Assembly: GCA_945898215.1 (NCBI GenBank)
Contig: CAMDHY010000044.1
Span: 1 to 32,452 of the forward strand
Reading direction: 5' to 3'
DNA: 32,452 bases
Source: Pseudoxanthobacter soli DSM 19599
GTDB taxonomy: Bacteria > Pseudomonadota > Alphaproteobacteria > Rhizobiales > Segnochrobactraceae
The notes beneath the pieces were generated by a model, which saw only the letters and a program-made list of their open reading frames with translations, was not told the DNA's origin and did not search any database. Shown piece by piece: positions 1 through 7,049 of the stretch. Position numbers and translations under genes: made by a program. How positions within the stretch are numbered: the first letter of the stretch is position 1; each line of letters begins with the position of its first letter.

Positions 1-300
1 CGCCCCCACCGGCCGGCTGCGCCGGCCACCTCCCCCCCGACGGGGGAGGAAAAGGTCCACGCCTCCGCCTCCAGCCGCTCGGGCGGCAGCGAGCGGCCGA
101 CCTTCACCGAGCGGATGGCGAAGTTCGAGCGGATGTCCTCGATGACGCCGATGGTGAGACGCTTGCCGGTCAGCACGCGCTCGTAGGCCTCGAGGTCGGG
201 CACACTACCGCGGCGAGGAAGTCCGCCAGACCGGAGACCATGTGGCAAGCGACGACCTCGGGGATCGCCACGAGCCGTTCCGGCGCGAAAAGAGGGAAAC
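1..300 (-). pseudogene. Lrp/AsnC family regulator, 3' remnant with a frame break
   Basis: Reading leftwards from about base 290, the minus strand encodes the effector-binding C-terminal half of an Lrp/AsnC regulator. It contains AIPEVVACHMVSGLADFLAA, then after a frame change DLEAYERVLTGKRLTIGVIE and DIRSNFAIRSVKVGRSLPP. The typical 'IPEV..CH.VSG..D' and 'IRS.FA.R.VK' signatures are visible. The first part is closed by a TAG shortly after the frame break near base 205, and the second part lies in the next frame. No helix-turn-helix half is present to the right, where a transporter remnant on the other strand takes over. The second frame stays open through base 1, so the natural stop is not seen. 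The family call rests on motif recognition; functional protein is very unlikely. Confidence 0.6.
11..49. repeat. Two adjacent GC-rich inverted repeats
   Basis: Bases 11-17 and 21-27 are exact reverse complements (GGCCGGC / GCCGGCC) around a 3-base loop. Bases 29-36 and 42-49 (CCTCCCCC / GGGGGAGG) form a second perfect stem around a 5-base loop. They lie just past the conserved 3' end of the Lrp-type remnant, so they may act as its terminator. They may instead be a copy of a dispersed GC-rich palindrome; no second copy was noticed in this window. Confidence 0.5.
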
Positions 301-335
301 GGCGAGCATCGCCGCCGAAGCTCCGGGAGACATCC

Positions 336-533
336 ATGTCCCGCATCGCCGTCCTCGCCCCCAACACCACGGCCCCCGCAGCCGCCTCCAAGCCGGCGCT
401 TGCTGCCGCGAGACTCCTCGCCATTCCCGTGCTCGGCGAGATCCCGAGCGCCGCGTCGCTCGTCGGCACCGCGCTGACACTCGCCGGCGTGGTGCTGGCG
501 AGCAGCGTCCTCGCCAGGGGCCGCAGGAGGTAG
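336..533 (+). pseudogene. EamA/DMT-family transporter, C-terminal remnant
   Basis: The last about 65 residues of this frame resemble the final membrane helix region of EamA-type drug/metabolite transporters. The segment LLAIPVLGEIPSAASLVG is followed by TALTLAGVVLASSVLARGRR and a TAG stop at 531-533. 'GE.PS...L.G..L.LAGV.LAS' is the usual C-terminal signature. Intact members are about 290-300 residues with ten helices, so some 80 percent of the gene is missing. The frame runs open upstream to about base 240, but with arginine-rich sequence lacking membrane character. It faces away from the Lrp-type remnant, a common divergent regulator/exporter layout, so the two probably lost their 5' ends in one deletion. 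Confidence 0.5.
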
Positions 534-539
534 GCGGCA

Positions 540-869
540 CTACGCCTCTGCCCCGCCCTTGGCGATCTCGAAGATGAAGCGGTCGCCCTCCCGGCGCTGT
601 GACACGAGGACGTGGCCGTCCTCGCGGACGAGGTTCGGGATATCGAGGCCGGCGAGCGGGTCGGTGGCGATCACCGTCAGGCGCCCGCCGGCGGTCAGCT
701 TCGCCAGCGCCTTGCGGGCGAGCAGCACCGGCATCGGGCAGTGGAGGCCGATCGCGTCGACGGTCGCCACGCCGGCCGATGCCTCTACGGTGGCCTCCGG
801 TGCGGTGGCCTCCTCGCCCGCCGTCCCCACGTCCCCAGGCCCCCGCCCCGTCGTCTCGCCGCTCGCCAT
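540..869 (-). CDS. TusA/SirA-like sulfurtransferase family protein
   Basis: A 109-residue protein whose residues about 36-104 match the small TusA/SirA/YedF fold. The diagnostic motif CPMPVLLARKAL carries the cysteine that bears persulfide sulfur in TusA, where the family consensus is CPxP. Later motifs IATDPLAGLDIPNL and RFIFEIAKG fit the rest of the fold. TusA proteins relay sulfur for tRNA thiolation, molybdenum cofactor or dissimilatory sulfur pathways; which applies here cannot be told. The first about 35 residues are low-complexity (Ala, Glu, Thr) and unusual for a family normally 75-80 residues long. Translation may therefore start further in, for example at the GTG before 'ATVDAIGL'. 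It is divergent from the acyl-CoA synthetase gene and ends seven bases from the transporter remnant. Confidence 0.85.
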   Translation of the reverse strand: MASGETTGRGPGDVGTAGEEATAPEATVEASAGVATVDAIGLHCPMPVLLARKALAKLTAGGRLTVIATDPLAGLDIPNLVREDGHVLVSQRREGDRFIFEIAKGGAEA

Positions 870-1004
870 CGCCTGCCACCCCGACTAAGTTTCCCGCAAC
901 AGTGCGCGCGGCGGCTCGGCCGAGGCCCGCGCGCCGTACAATGCGGCCGGCGCCGAGCCAAGGGCCAGAGACGTCCAGGCGCGCCGCAGCGGGGAGAAGA
1001 CGGG

Positions 1005-2822
1005 ATGGGTTTCGGCGTCCGCGTGCGCAGCGAGTTCGCCTACCTTTCGGGGGCGCTCAGGGCGCTGCGGCGCACGGGCAAGATCCGCCGCGCACCGAAC
1101 CGGACCTGGCCGGACGCGGTGGAGGATCTCGCCCGTCGCTACGGCGACCGGCCGGCGCTGATCTCCGAACGCGAGACGCTGAGCTATCGCGACTACGACG
1201 AGCGCGCCAACCGCTACGCCCGCTTCTTCCGGGCGCAGGGGATCGGCAAGGGCGACTGCGTCGCGCTGATGATGCCGAACCGGCCGGAGTATCTCGCCGT
1301 CTGGCTCGGCGTCGCCCGCGCCGGCGGGGTGACGGCGCTGCTCAACACCCACCAGCGTGGCACGGCGCTGGCCCACTCCGTCGCCATCGTCGCGCCGAAG
1401 CTCGCGATCGTCGACTCAGCCCTGATCGAGGCCTGGGACAGCGCCGCCGAGCCGCTCGCCGAACAAGGCGCGCCGCCGCTTCCGGCCTTCGTGCACGGCG
1501 AGGCGGGCGAGCGGCCGCGGGTGGACCGGCTCATCGAGGCGCTGCCTGGGGGCCCGCTCTCGCCGGCCGAGCGCACGCCGCTCACCATCGAGGACCGCTG
1601 CCTCTACATCTATACGAGCGGCACCACCGGCCTGCCGAAGGCCGCCAACATCAACCACTACCGCGTGCAGGCGATCATGGCGGCCTTCGCCGCCGCGACG
1701 AACGCCACCGCGGCCGACCGCATCTACGTCTGCCTGCCGCTCTACCACTCCGCCGGCGGCGTGCTCGCGGTCGGCATCGCGCTCACCACCGGCGGCTCGG
1801 CGGTGATCGCCGAGCGCTTCTCGGCGAGCCGCTTTTGGGACGACGTCGTCGACTACGACTGCACCATGGTGCAGTACATCGGCGAGCTCTGCCGCTACCT
1901 GCTGAACAGTCCGCCGCATCCGAAGGAGCGCGCGCACGGCCTCAGGATCATCGACGGCAACGGGCTCAGGCCCGATGTCTGGCGGCCATTCCAGCGCCGC
2001 TTCGCCATCCCGCGCATCCTCGAATGGTATGCCGCGACCGAGGGCAACGCGCTGCTCCTCAACTTCGACGAGACGGTGGGTGCCGTCGGCCGGCTGCCGT
2101 GGTGGGCGAAGTTCCGCTTCCCGCTCGAGGTGGTGCGCTTCGACGAGGCGACCGAGCAGCCGGTGCGCGGACCAGACGGGCGCTGCATCAAGTGCGCGCC
2201 GGGCGAGGTCGGCGAGCTCGTCTCGCAGATCCTCGACGACCCGAAGAAGCCGGCGCAGCGCTTCGAGGGCTATGCCGACCGGGCCGCGACCTCGAAGAAG
2301 ATCGTCATGGATGCCTTTCGCCCGGGCGACCGCTGGTTTCGCACCGGCGACCTGATGCGCCGTGACCGCAACGGCTACTTCACCTTCGTCGACCGTATCG
2401 GCGACACCTTTCGCCGCCGTGGCGAGAACGTCTCGACCGTCGAGGTGGCCGCCCTGCTCGGGGTGGTGCCGGGCGTCACCGCCGCCACCGTCTACGGCGT
2501 CGAGATGCCCGGCGAGGAGGGCAAGGCCGGCATGGCGGCGCTCGTCGTCGCCCCGCCGTTCTCGCTCGAGGATTTCGCCCGTGCCGTCGAGGCGGGGCTG
2601 CCCGACTATGCCTGGCCGGTGTTCCTCCGCCTCTGCCCGGCACTGCCGGAGACGGGCACCCACAAGCTGACCAAGCTCGCGCTGATGCACGAGGGCTTCG
2701 ACCCCGCCGTCGTCGACGATCCTCTTTTCATGCGCGTCGACGGCGCTTACGTCCCCCTCGATGCGGCGCGCTTCTCCACCCTCGGTGTGCGCCACCCGCC
2801 GGCCCGAGAAGGAACGCCATGA
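1005..2822 (+). CDS. Long-chain acyl-CoA synthetase, FATP type (AMP-binding enzyme)
   Basis: This 605-residue member of the ANL superfamily should activate long or very long chain fatty acids to acyl-CoA through an acyl-AMP intermediate. The AMP-binding P-loop YIYTSGTTGLPKAA lies near residue 200. The C-terminal signature GDTFRRRGENVSTVEV is the form found in FATP/SLC27-type and bacterial very-long-chain synthetases. EWYAATEGN and WFRTGDL are further adenylation motifs. The frame is open upstream, but the ATG at 1005 is preceded by GGGGAGAAGA and starts where homology should. A possible -10 box TACAAT lies at 937-942. Its stop codon overlaps the DUF924 start codon by ATGA, so the two are probably translationally coupled. 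Confidence 0.9.
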   Translation: MGFGVRVRSEFAYLSGALRALRRTGKIRRAPNRTWPDAVEDLARRYGDRPALISERETLSYRDYDERANRYARFFRAQGIGKGDCVALMMPNRPEYLAVWLGVARAGGVTALLNTHQRGTALAHSVAIVAPKLAIVDSALIEAWDSAAEPLAEQGAPPLPAFVHGEAGERPRVDRLIEALPGGPLSPAERTPLTIEDRCLYIYTSGTTGLPKAANINHYRVQAIMAAFAAATNATAADRIYVCLPLYHSAGGVLAVGIALTTGGSAVIAERFSASRFWDDVVDYDCTMVQYIGELCRYLLNSPPHPKERAHGLRIIDGNGLRPDVWRPFQRRFAIPRILEWYAATEGNALLLNFDETVGAVGRLPWWAKFRFPLEVVRFDEATEQPVRGPDGRCIKCAPGEVGELVSQILDDPKKPAQRFEGYADRAATSKKIVMDAFRPGDRWFRTGDLMRRDRNGYFTFVDRIGDTFRRRGENVSTVEVAALLGVVPGVTAATVYGVEMPGEEGKAGMAALVVAPPFSLEDFARAVEAGLPDYAWPVFLRLCPALPETGTHKLTKLALMHEGFDPAVVDDPLFMRVDGAYVPLDAARFSTLGVRHPPAREGTP

Positions 2823-3370
2823 CCCGCGACCAGACCGACGCCTCGATCGACGTGCTGGAGTTCTGGTGGAAGGCGGGGCCTGAGAAGTGGTTCGCCGGCG
2901 GCGACGCCTTCGACGACGCCTGCCGGGGCTTCCGTCATCTCACCGAGGCGGCGGCGGCGGGACAGCTCGACATCTGGGCTGCGGCGCCGCACTCCGCGCT
3001 GGCGCTGGTGCTCGTCACGGACCAGTTTCCCCGCAACATCTATCGCGGCACCGAGCGGGCCTTCGCCACCGACGCCAAGGCGCTTTCGGTCGCGACTGCG
3101 GCAGTCGACCGCGGCTTCGACCGGGCCTTCCCGGTGGAGGCTCGCAAGTTCTTCTACCTGCCGTTCATGCACAGCGAGGACATCGTCGCCCAGGAGCGCG
3201 GCCTCGACCTCTACCGCGCGCTCGGTGACCAGGACGGCTACTACTACATGCTGATCCACTTCGACGTGATCCGCCGCTTCGCCCGCTTCCCGCATCGCAA
3301 CGCCATGCTCGGCCGCCAGACGACGGTGGCGGAGGCCGCCTATCTCGCGAGCGGCGGCTTCTCCGGCTGA
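2819..3370 (+). CDS. DUF924 family protein
   Basis: This 183-residue soluble protein belongs to the DUF924 family. Recognisable features are the opening VLEFWW, the central segment LVLVTDQFPRNIYRGT and the later block FFYLPFMHSED. The family is predicted to be all-helical, with TPR-like folding, and no biochemical role is firmly known. Length is normal for the family. The start codon overlaps the stop of the upstream acyl-CoA synthetase (ATGA). This suggests co-expression, but the pairing may be operon convenience rather than a shared pathway. No signal peptide or membrane segment is visible. Confidence 0.88.
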   Translation: MTRDQTDASIDVLEFWWKAGPEKWFAGGDAFDDACRGFRHLTEAAAAGQLDIWAAAPHSALALVLVTDQFPRNIYRGTERAFATDAKALSVATAAVDRGFDRAFPVEARKFFYLPFMHSEDIVAQERGLDLYRALGDQDGYYYMLIHFDVIRRFARFPHRNAMLGRQTTVAEAAYLASGGFSG

Positions 3371-3419
3371 ACACGGCGGCCATCTTCGGCCGGTGGCGAA
3401 AGGTGGCGAAACGCACGAC

Positions 3420-3447
3420 GCCCCGCCGGCGGGGGAGCCGACGGGGC
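3420..3447. terminator. GC-rich hairpin between convergent genes
   Basis: GCCCCG (3420-3425) pairs with CGGGGC (3442-3447). Nested inside is a perfect 14-base palindrome at 3421-3434 (CCCCGCC/GGCGGGG). It lies in the 106-base gap between the convergent DUF924 and DUF1127 genes. A smaller stem, CGGCC-ATCTTC-GGCCG, sits at 3377-3392. Neither is followed by a T run, so intrinsic termination is only inferred. Confidence 0.4.
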
Positions 3448-3476
3448 GCGGGCTGCCGGCCCGGGGGGAGAGGCCC

Positions 3477-3878
3477 TCAGGCGGCGCAATCTTCGCCGAC
3501 GACGCGCAGCCGGCGCCGCACGAAGCCGCGGGCGGCCGCTTCGGCGTGGGCGGCCTCCTCGGCGCGCAGGCCGGCGAGGCGCTCGGCGGCCTGCGCCTTG
3601 TTGGCGGCCCGGCGCTCGACGGCGAGGATGCGCATGCGCACCGTCGGGTCGGCGCCCATCGGCTCGATGATCGAGGCGTGGACGTCGCCGCGCGTCAGGC
3701 CGATATCCTTCAGCATCCGCTCGTCGAAGTGCATCATTTCCAGCGCCGTGCGGCGGTTGAGATAGCCGCGCACGAGGGTGACCGTCCAGTTCGACACCGA
3801 GAAAGCCGCCACGCGGAGCCCGCGGGCGAAGGCGGAGAGCCGGCGCACGGAACGGGTGGTGGTGGAGGGAGCGAACAT
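3477..3878 (-). CDS. DUF1127 domain-containing protein
   Basis: This 133-residue protein has a DUF1127 (YjiS-like) core at about residues 38-67: RGYLNRRTALEMMHFDERML followed by KDIGLTRGDV. In alphaproteobacteria such small basic proteins have been linked to RNA metabolism and to phosphate or stress responses, but this member's role is unknown. Here the core is followed by an unusually long Ala/Arg/Glu-rich helical tail. Most members are 45-100 residues, so this is a long form. The ATG at 3878 is preceded by GAGGAG at suitable distance. It is divergent from the LysR gene at 4003, an arrangement that often indicates regulation by that LysR protein. Confidence 0.85.
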   Translation of the reverse strand: MFAPSTTTRSVRRLSAFARGLRVAAFSVSNWTVTLVRGYLNRRTALEMMHFDERMLKDIGLTRGDVHASIIEPMGADPTVRMRILAVERRAANKAQAAERLAGLRAEEAAHAEAAARGFVRRRLRVVGEDCAA

Positions 3879-3939
3879 CGGACTGACTCCTCGAAATGCG
3901 CCGGCCGATCCGGCGTGGGATGGGTATCGCTCCGACTGA

Positions 3940-3968
3940 TTGATGAATCCAACGAATGTTTGTAATCT
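3940..3968 (+). promoter_or_regulatory. Candidate promoter/operator of the DUF1127-LysR divergon
   Basis: A relatively AT-rich stretch has TTGATG (3940-3945) and TAATCT (3963-3968) separated by exactly 17 bases, a plausible but weak sigma-70 pair reading towards the LysR gene. Two near copies, GAATC and CGAAT, flank CAA within the spacer. LysR proteins usually bind such intergenic sites and control both flanking genes. No clear T-N11-A dyad stands out. Confidence 0.35.
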
Positions 3969-4002
3969 GAGACATCGGTAGCCGTGATGAATGGGAGGCC
4001 CC

Positions 4003-4887
4003 GTGGCCACCGTCCTCGATCTCGACCAACTCCGCAGCTTCGTGGCGATCGCCGAAAGCGGCAGCTTCACCCGCGCCGGCGACGTCGTGCACAAGACGCA
4101 GTCGGCCGTCTCCATGCAGATGCGGCGGCTGGAGGAGCGGATCGGCAAGCCGATCTTCGAGCGTGACGGCCGCCAGTCGAGGCTGACGGAGGAGGGCGAG
4201 CGGCTGCTCAACTACGCCCGCCGCCTGATCAAGCTGAACGACGAGACGCTCGCCGCCTTCAACGACACCGAACTCAGCGGTCGCGTCCGCCTCGGCACAC
4301 CGGACGACTACGCTGACCGCTTCCTGCCGGAGATCCTCGCCCGCTTCGCCCGTTCGAACCCGCGCGTCGAGGTGACGGTGGTTTGCGAGCCGACGCTGAT
4401 GCTGCTCGACTGCCTCCGGGCGAACGACCTCGACGTCGCCATCATCACCAATTGCGCCGCGGTCGGCCGGATCGGCGGCGCCGTCATCCGCCGCGAGCCA
4501 CTGCTGTGGGTTACTTCCGCACGCCACTGCGCCCATGAGGAGACGCCGCTGCCGCTCGCCCTCGGCCGGCCGACCTGCGACTGGCGGCAGGCGGCGGTGA
4601 GCGGCCTCGACGGCCTCGGCCGCCAGCACCGGCTGCTCTATTCGAGCTGGAGCTCGGCCGCCGTCGGCGCCGCCGTGATGGCCGGGCTCGCCGTGTCGGT
4701 ACTGCCTGAATCGGCGCTCAGGCCCGGCATGCGCGTGCTGTCGGAGACGGACGGCTTCCCGCGCCTGCCCTTCGTCGAGATCGGACTGGTCCGCTCTCCC
4801 CACCACGCGACGCCCCTGGTCGACGCCCTCGTCGACCACATCGTCTCCTCCCTCGACAACCTGTCGGTGCCGATAGTGGCCGAGTAG
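4003..4887 (+). CDS. LysR family transcriptional regulator
   Basis: This LysR-type regulator is about 294 residues long. The N-terminal winged helix-turn-helix spans about residues 5-63 and includes FVAIAESGSFTRAGDVVHKT followed by QSAVSMQMRRLEERIG. A periplasmic-binding-protein-like effector domain follows from about residue 90 (RVRLGTPDDYADRFLPEIL). I chose GTG at 4003 over the in-frame ATG at 3991 because GGGAGG at 3993-3998 is a good ribosome site only for the GTG. The protein then begins close to the DNA-binding helix as family members do. It is divergent from a DUF1127 gene, its most likely target; the effector is unknown. Confidence 0.9.
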   Translation: MATVLDLDQLRSFVAIAESGSFTRAGDVVHKTQSAVSMQMRRLEERIGKPIFERDGRQSRLTEEGERLLNYARRLIKLNDETLAAFNDTELSGRVRLGTPDDYADRFLPEILARFARSNPRVEVTVVCEPTLMLLDCLRANDLDVAIITNCAAVGRIGGAVIRREPLLWVTSARHCAHEETPLPLALGRPTCDWRQAAVSGLDGLGRQHRLLYSSWSSAAVGAAVMAGLAVSVLPESALRPGMRVLSETDGFPRLPFVEIGLVRSPHHATPLVDALVDHIVSSLDNLSVPIVAE

Positions 4888-4908
4888 CGGCGACGGCCCG
4901 GCCGCGCC

Positions 4909-5904
4909 TCAGCGCCGCTCGCGCTGGGTGGCGAGGCGGCCCTTGCGAACGGCGCGGATCGACGTGCCGAAGTGGCCCGAGAAGGCGCGCGACAGCGTCG
5001 CGGTGGAGGCGAAGCCGGTGCGCGTGGCGATCTCGGCCGCCGACAGCGCCGTCTCCTCGACCAGCGAGCGGGCGATGCCGAGCCGCACCATCTGGTAATA
5101 TTTTGCCGGCGAAACACCCAGTTCCCGCGAGAAAAGACGCTCCAGCGTGCGCAGGGACGTTGCCGCCGCATCGGCGATGCGGGCGAGCGGCAGGGGCGCG
5201 GCGGCGGTGCGCCGCATCTCGGCGATCGCCCGCTCGAGTTGCGGGGCTCGGCGGGCGAACGGCAGCGAAAGGCCACCCCGCCGGCCATCGCGGCCGGCTG
5301 GCGCGACGTCATAGACGAACATGTTGGTGACGCCGAAGGCGAGGGCCTCGCCACCGCGCTCGCGCACGAGGCGCAGCATCAGTTCCATCACGGTGGTGGC
5401 CCCACCGGCGCTCATGCGATCGCCGTCGAGGACGGTGCGGTCGGGCAGGACCGTCACAGTGGGGAAGGCCTCGGCGAAGTTGTCGAGCTCCTGCCAGTGC
5501 ACGGTAGCGCGCCGGCCGGCGAGCAACCCGGCCGCCGCGAGGAGCCAGGCGCCGACATCGAGGCCGGCGAGCACCGGCGTGCGACGGGCGAGGCGGCGCA
5601 GCGCCGACAGCACCGGCGGCACCGCGAACGTGCGGGCGTCGTAGCCGGCGACGACGAACAGCGCGTCGAGCGGCGGCGCCGTCGCGGCCGTCGCATCCGG
5701 GGCGATGGCGATGCGGCTCGAGCTCAGCGCCGACCGCCCGTCGACCGTCAGCAGCACGTGCTCGAACAGCCGCCGGCCGGAGAGGGCATTGGCGGCGCGC
5801 AACGGCTCGACGGCGCTGGCGAGCACCATGTTGGAGAAGCCGTCGAAGAGGAGGAAGCCGCAAACGGTCGGCTCGGCTTGCGCGGCGGGGGCGGCTGGCG
5901 ACAT
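4909..5904 (-). CDS. GlxA-type AraC family regulator, candidate carnitine regulator (CdhR-like)
   Basis: This 331-residue regulator has two parts. Residues about 12-190 form a DJ-1/PfpI (class I glutamine amidotransferase-like) domain, starting [20 protein letters not shown] and including [19 protein letters not shown]. Residues about 225-320 form an AraC/XylS DNA-binding domain with two helix-turn-helix units ([20 protein letters not shown] and [20 protein letters not shown]). GlxA-type proteins include CdhR, the activator of carnitine dehydrogenase in Pseudomonas. This gene is divergent from the carnitine genes across a 75-base gap holding a perfect dyad, so the same role is inferred. The catalytic cysteine of DJ-1-type enzymes is not obvious, as expected for a sensor domain. 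Confidence 0.85.
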   Translation of the reverse strand: MSPAAPAAQAEPTVCGFLLFDGFSNMVLASAVEPLRAANALSGRRLFEHVLLTVDGRSALSSSRIAIAPDATAATAPPLDALFVVAGYDARTFAVPPVLSALRRLARRTPVLAGLDVGAWLLAAAGLLAGRRATVHWQELDNFAEAFPTVTVLPDRTVLDGDRMSAGGATTVMELMLRLVRERGGEALAFGVTNMFVYDVAPAGRDGRRGGLSLPFARRAPQLERAIAEMRRTAAAPLPLARIADAAATSLRTLERLFSRELGVSPAKYYQMVRLGIARSLVEETALSAAEIATRTGFASTATLSRAFSGHFGTSIRAVRKGRLATQRERR

Positions 5905-5920
5905 GGGGAGACTCTTTGGC

Positions 5921-5941
5921 GGATCACGCAAACTTTGATCC
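5921..5941. promoter_or_regulatory. Perfect inverted repeat, candidate operator for the carnitine genes
   Basis: GGATCA (5921-5926) and TGATCC (5936-5941) are exact reverse complements separated by nine bases (CGCAAACTT). The dyad is in the middle of the 75-base gap between the GlxA-type regulator gene and the divergent BKACE gene. It is the only clear symmetry there. This fits a binding site for the adjacent regulator controlling both directions; binding itself is inferred. Confidence 0.5.
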
Positions 5942-5979
5942 TGCCCGACGGCGCACTCTCGGGGAAGCGGGAGGAGCCC

Positions 5980-6873
5980 ATGAACACCGACGTCTTCATC
6001 ACCTGCGCCGTCACCGGCGCCGGCGCCACCACCGACAAGAGCGCCAAGGTGCCGGTGACGCCGGCCGAGATCGCCGACGCCTGCATCGAGGCGGCGAAGG
6101 CTGGGGCGGCGATCGCCCACGCCCATGTGCGCGACCCGGCGACCGGCCGCGGCGCCCGCGACCCGGCGCTCTACCGCGAGGTGGTGGCGCGGGTGCGCGA
6201 CAGTGGCGTCGACGTGGTGCTGAACCTCACTGCCGGCATGGGCGGCGACCTCGTCATCGGCTCGGCCGAGAAGCCGCTGCCGCTCAACCCGGACGCCACC
6301 GACATGGTCGGCGCCGAGGAGCGCCTCGCCCACGTCACCGAACTCCTGCCGGAGATCTGCACCCTCGATTGCGGCACGATGAACTTCGCCGAGGGTGACT
6401 ACGTGATGACCAACACGCCCTCGACGCTGCGGGCGATGGCGAAGCGCGTGCAGGCGCTGGGCGTCCGGCCGGAGATCGAGGTGTTCGACACCGGCCACCT
6501 CGTCTTCGCCAAGCAACTCGTCCGCGAGGGGCTGATCGACGATCCGGTGATGATCCAGCTCTGCATGGGCATCCCCTATGGCGCCCCGGACGACCTCGCC
6601 TCGCTCAACGCCCTGGTCGCCAACATCCCTGCCGGCTGGGTCTATTCGGCCTTCTCGATCGGTCGGATGCAGCTTCCCTACGTGGCGATGGCGGCGCTCG
6701 CCGGCGGCAACGTCCGCGTCGGGCTCGAGGACAACATCTGGCTCCAGAAGGGCGTGCTCGCCAGCAACGGCGACCTCGTCGAGCGGGCGGTGACGATCCT
6801 CACGGCGATGAACGCCCGCATCCTCGGCCCCGCCGAGGTGCGCGAGCGCCTGAAGCTGCAGAAGCGGTGGTGA
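5980..6873 (+). CDS. Beta-keto acid cleavage enzyme (BKACE, DUF849), probably 3-dehydrocarnitine cleavage
   Basis: This 297-residue TIM-barrel enzyme belongs to the BKACE family, which uses acetyl-CoA to cleave beta-keto acids to acetoacetate and a CoA thioester. The metal-binding HAHVRDP motif, NLTAGMGGD, the [10 protein letters not shown] stretch, EVFDTGHL and the C-terminal RVGLEDNIW are all present. Length is standard. Its neighbour is a carnitine dehydrogenase, so the likely substrate is 3-dehydrocarnitine, giving acetoacetate and betainyl-CoA, as described for carnitine-catabolic BKACEs. Substrate is inferred from context, because members with different specificities share these motifs. 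The ATG at 5980 follows a strong ribosome site (GGGAGGAG). An intergenic palindromic element separates it from the next gene. Confidence 0.88.
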   Translation: MNTDVFITCAVTGAGATTDKSAKVPVTPAEIADACIEAAKAGAAIAHAHVRDPATGRGARDPALYREVVARVRDSGVDVVLNLTAGMGGDLVIGSAEKPLPLNPDATDMVGAEERLAHVTELLPEICTLDCGTMNFAEGDYVMTNTPSTLRAMAKRVQALGVRPEIEVFDTGHLVFAKQLVREGLIDDPVMIQLCMGIPYGAPDDLASLNALVANIPAGWVYSAFSIGRMQLPYVAMAALAGGNVRVGLEDNIWLQKGVLASNGDLVERAVTILTAMNARILGPAEVRERLKLQKRW

Positions 6874-6892
6874 CGACGCTCACCCCTCCGTC

Positions 6893-6977
6893 GTCATTCC
6901 CGGGCTTGTCCCGGGAACCCATTGGCCGGCGACACCCGGGGTGAGGAATGGGTTCCCGGCACAAGGCCGGGAATGAC
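6893..6977. repeat. Nested palindromic intergenic element inside the carnitine operon
   Basis: Arms at 6893-6923 and 6947-6977 are 31 bases each and pair as reverse complements at 29 of 31 positions, around a 23-base centre. Each arm also contains its own perfect small hairpin: CCCGGG-CTTGT-CCCGGG on the left and CCCGGC-ACAAG-GCCGGG on the right. The two arm-to-arm mismatches fall exactly at the paired positions of these small hairpins. The element resembles the palindromic repeats scattered between genes in many Hyphomicrobiales genomes. No second copy was seen in this window. Confidence 0.8.
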
Positions 6978-7049
6978 TCCGAGGGAGTGGCCGGCCATGG
7001 AGACCTCACGCCGCCCTCCCCCAAAACCCTCAACAAACCGGACCCTCCC

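Noticed and set aside
599-2365. Long open frames in other phases across the acyl-CoA synthetase gene
   Set aside because: Arg/Ala/Pro-rich translations with no motifs; they are GC-rich shadows of the clear synthetase frame.
6893-6977. Insertion sequence end or attachment site
   Set aside because: No transposase or integrase nearby and no target duplication; nested hairpins fit a dispersed palindromic element better.
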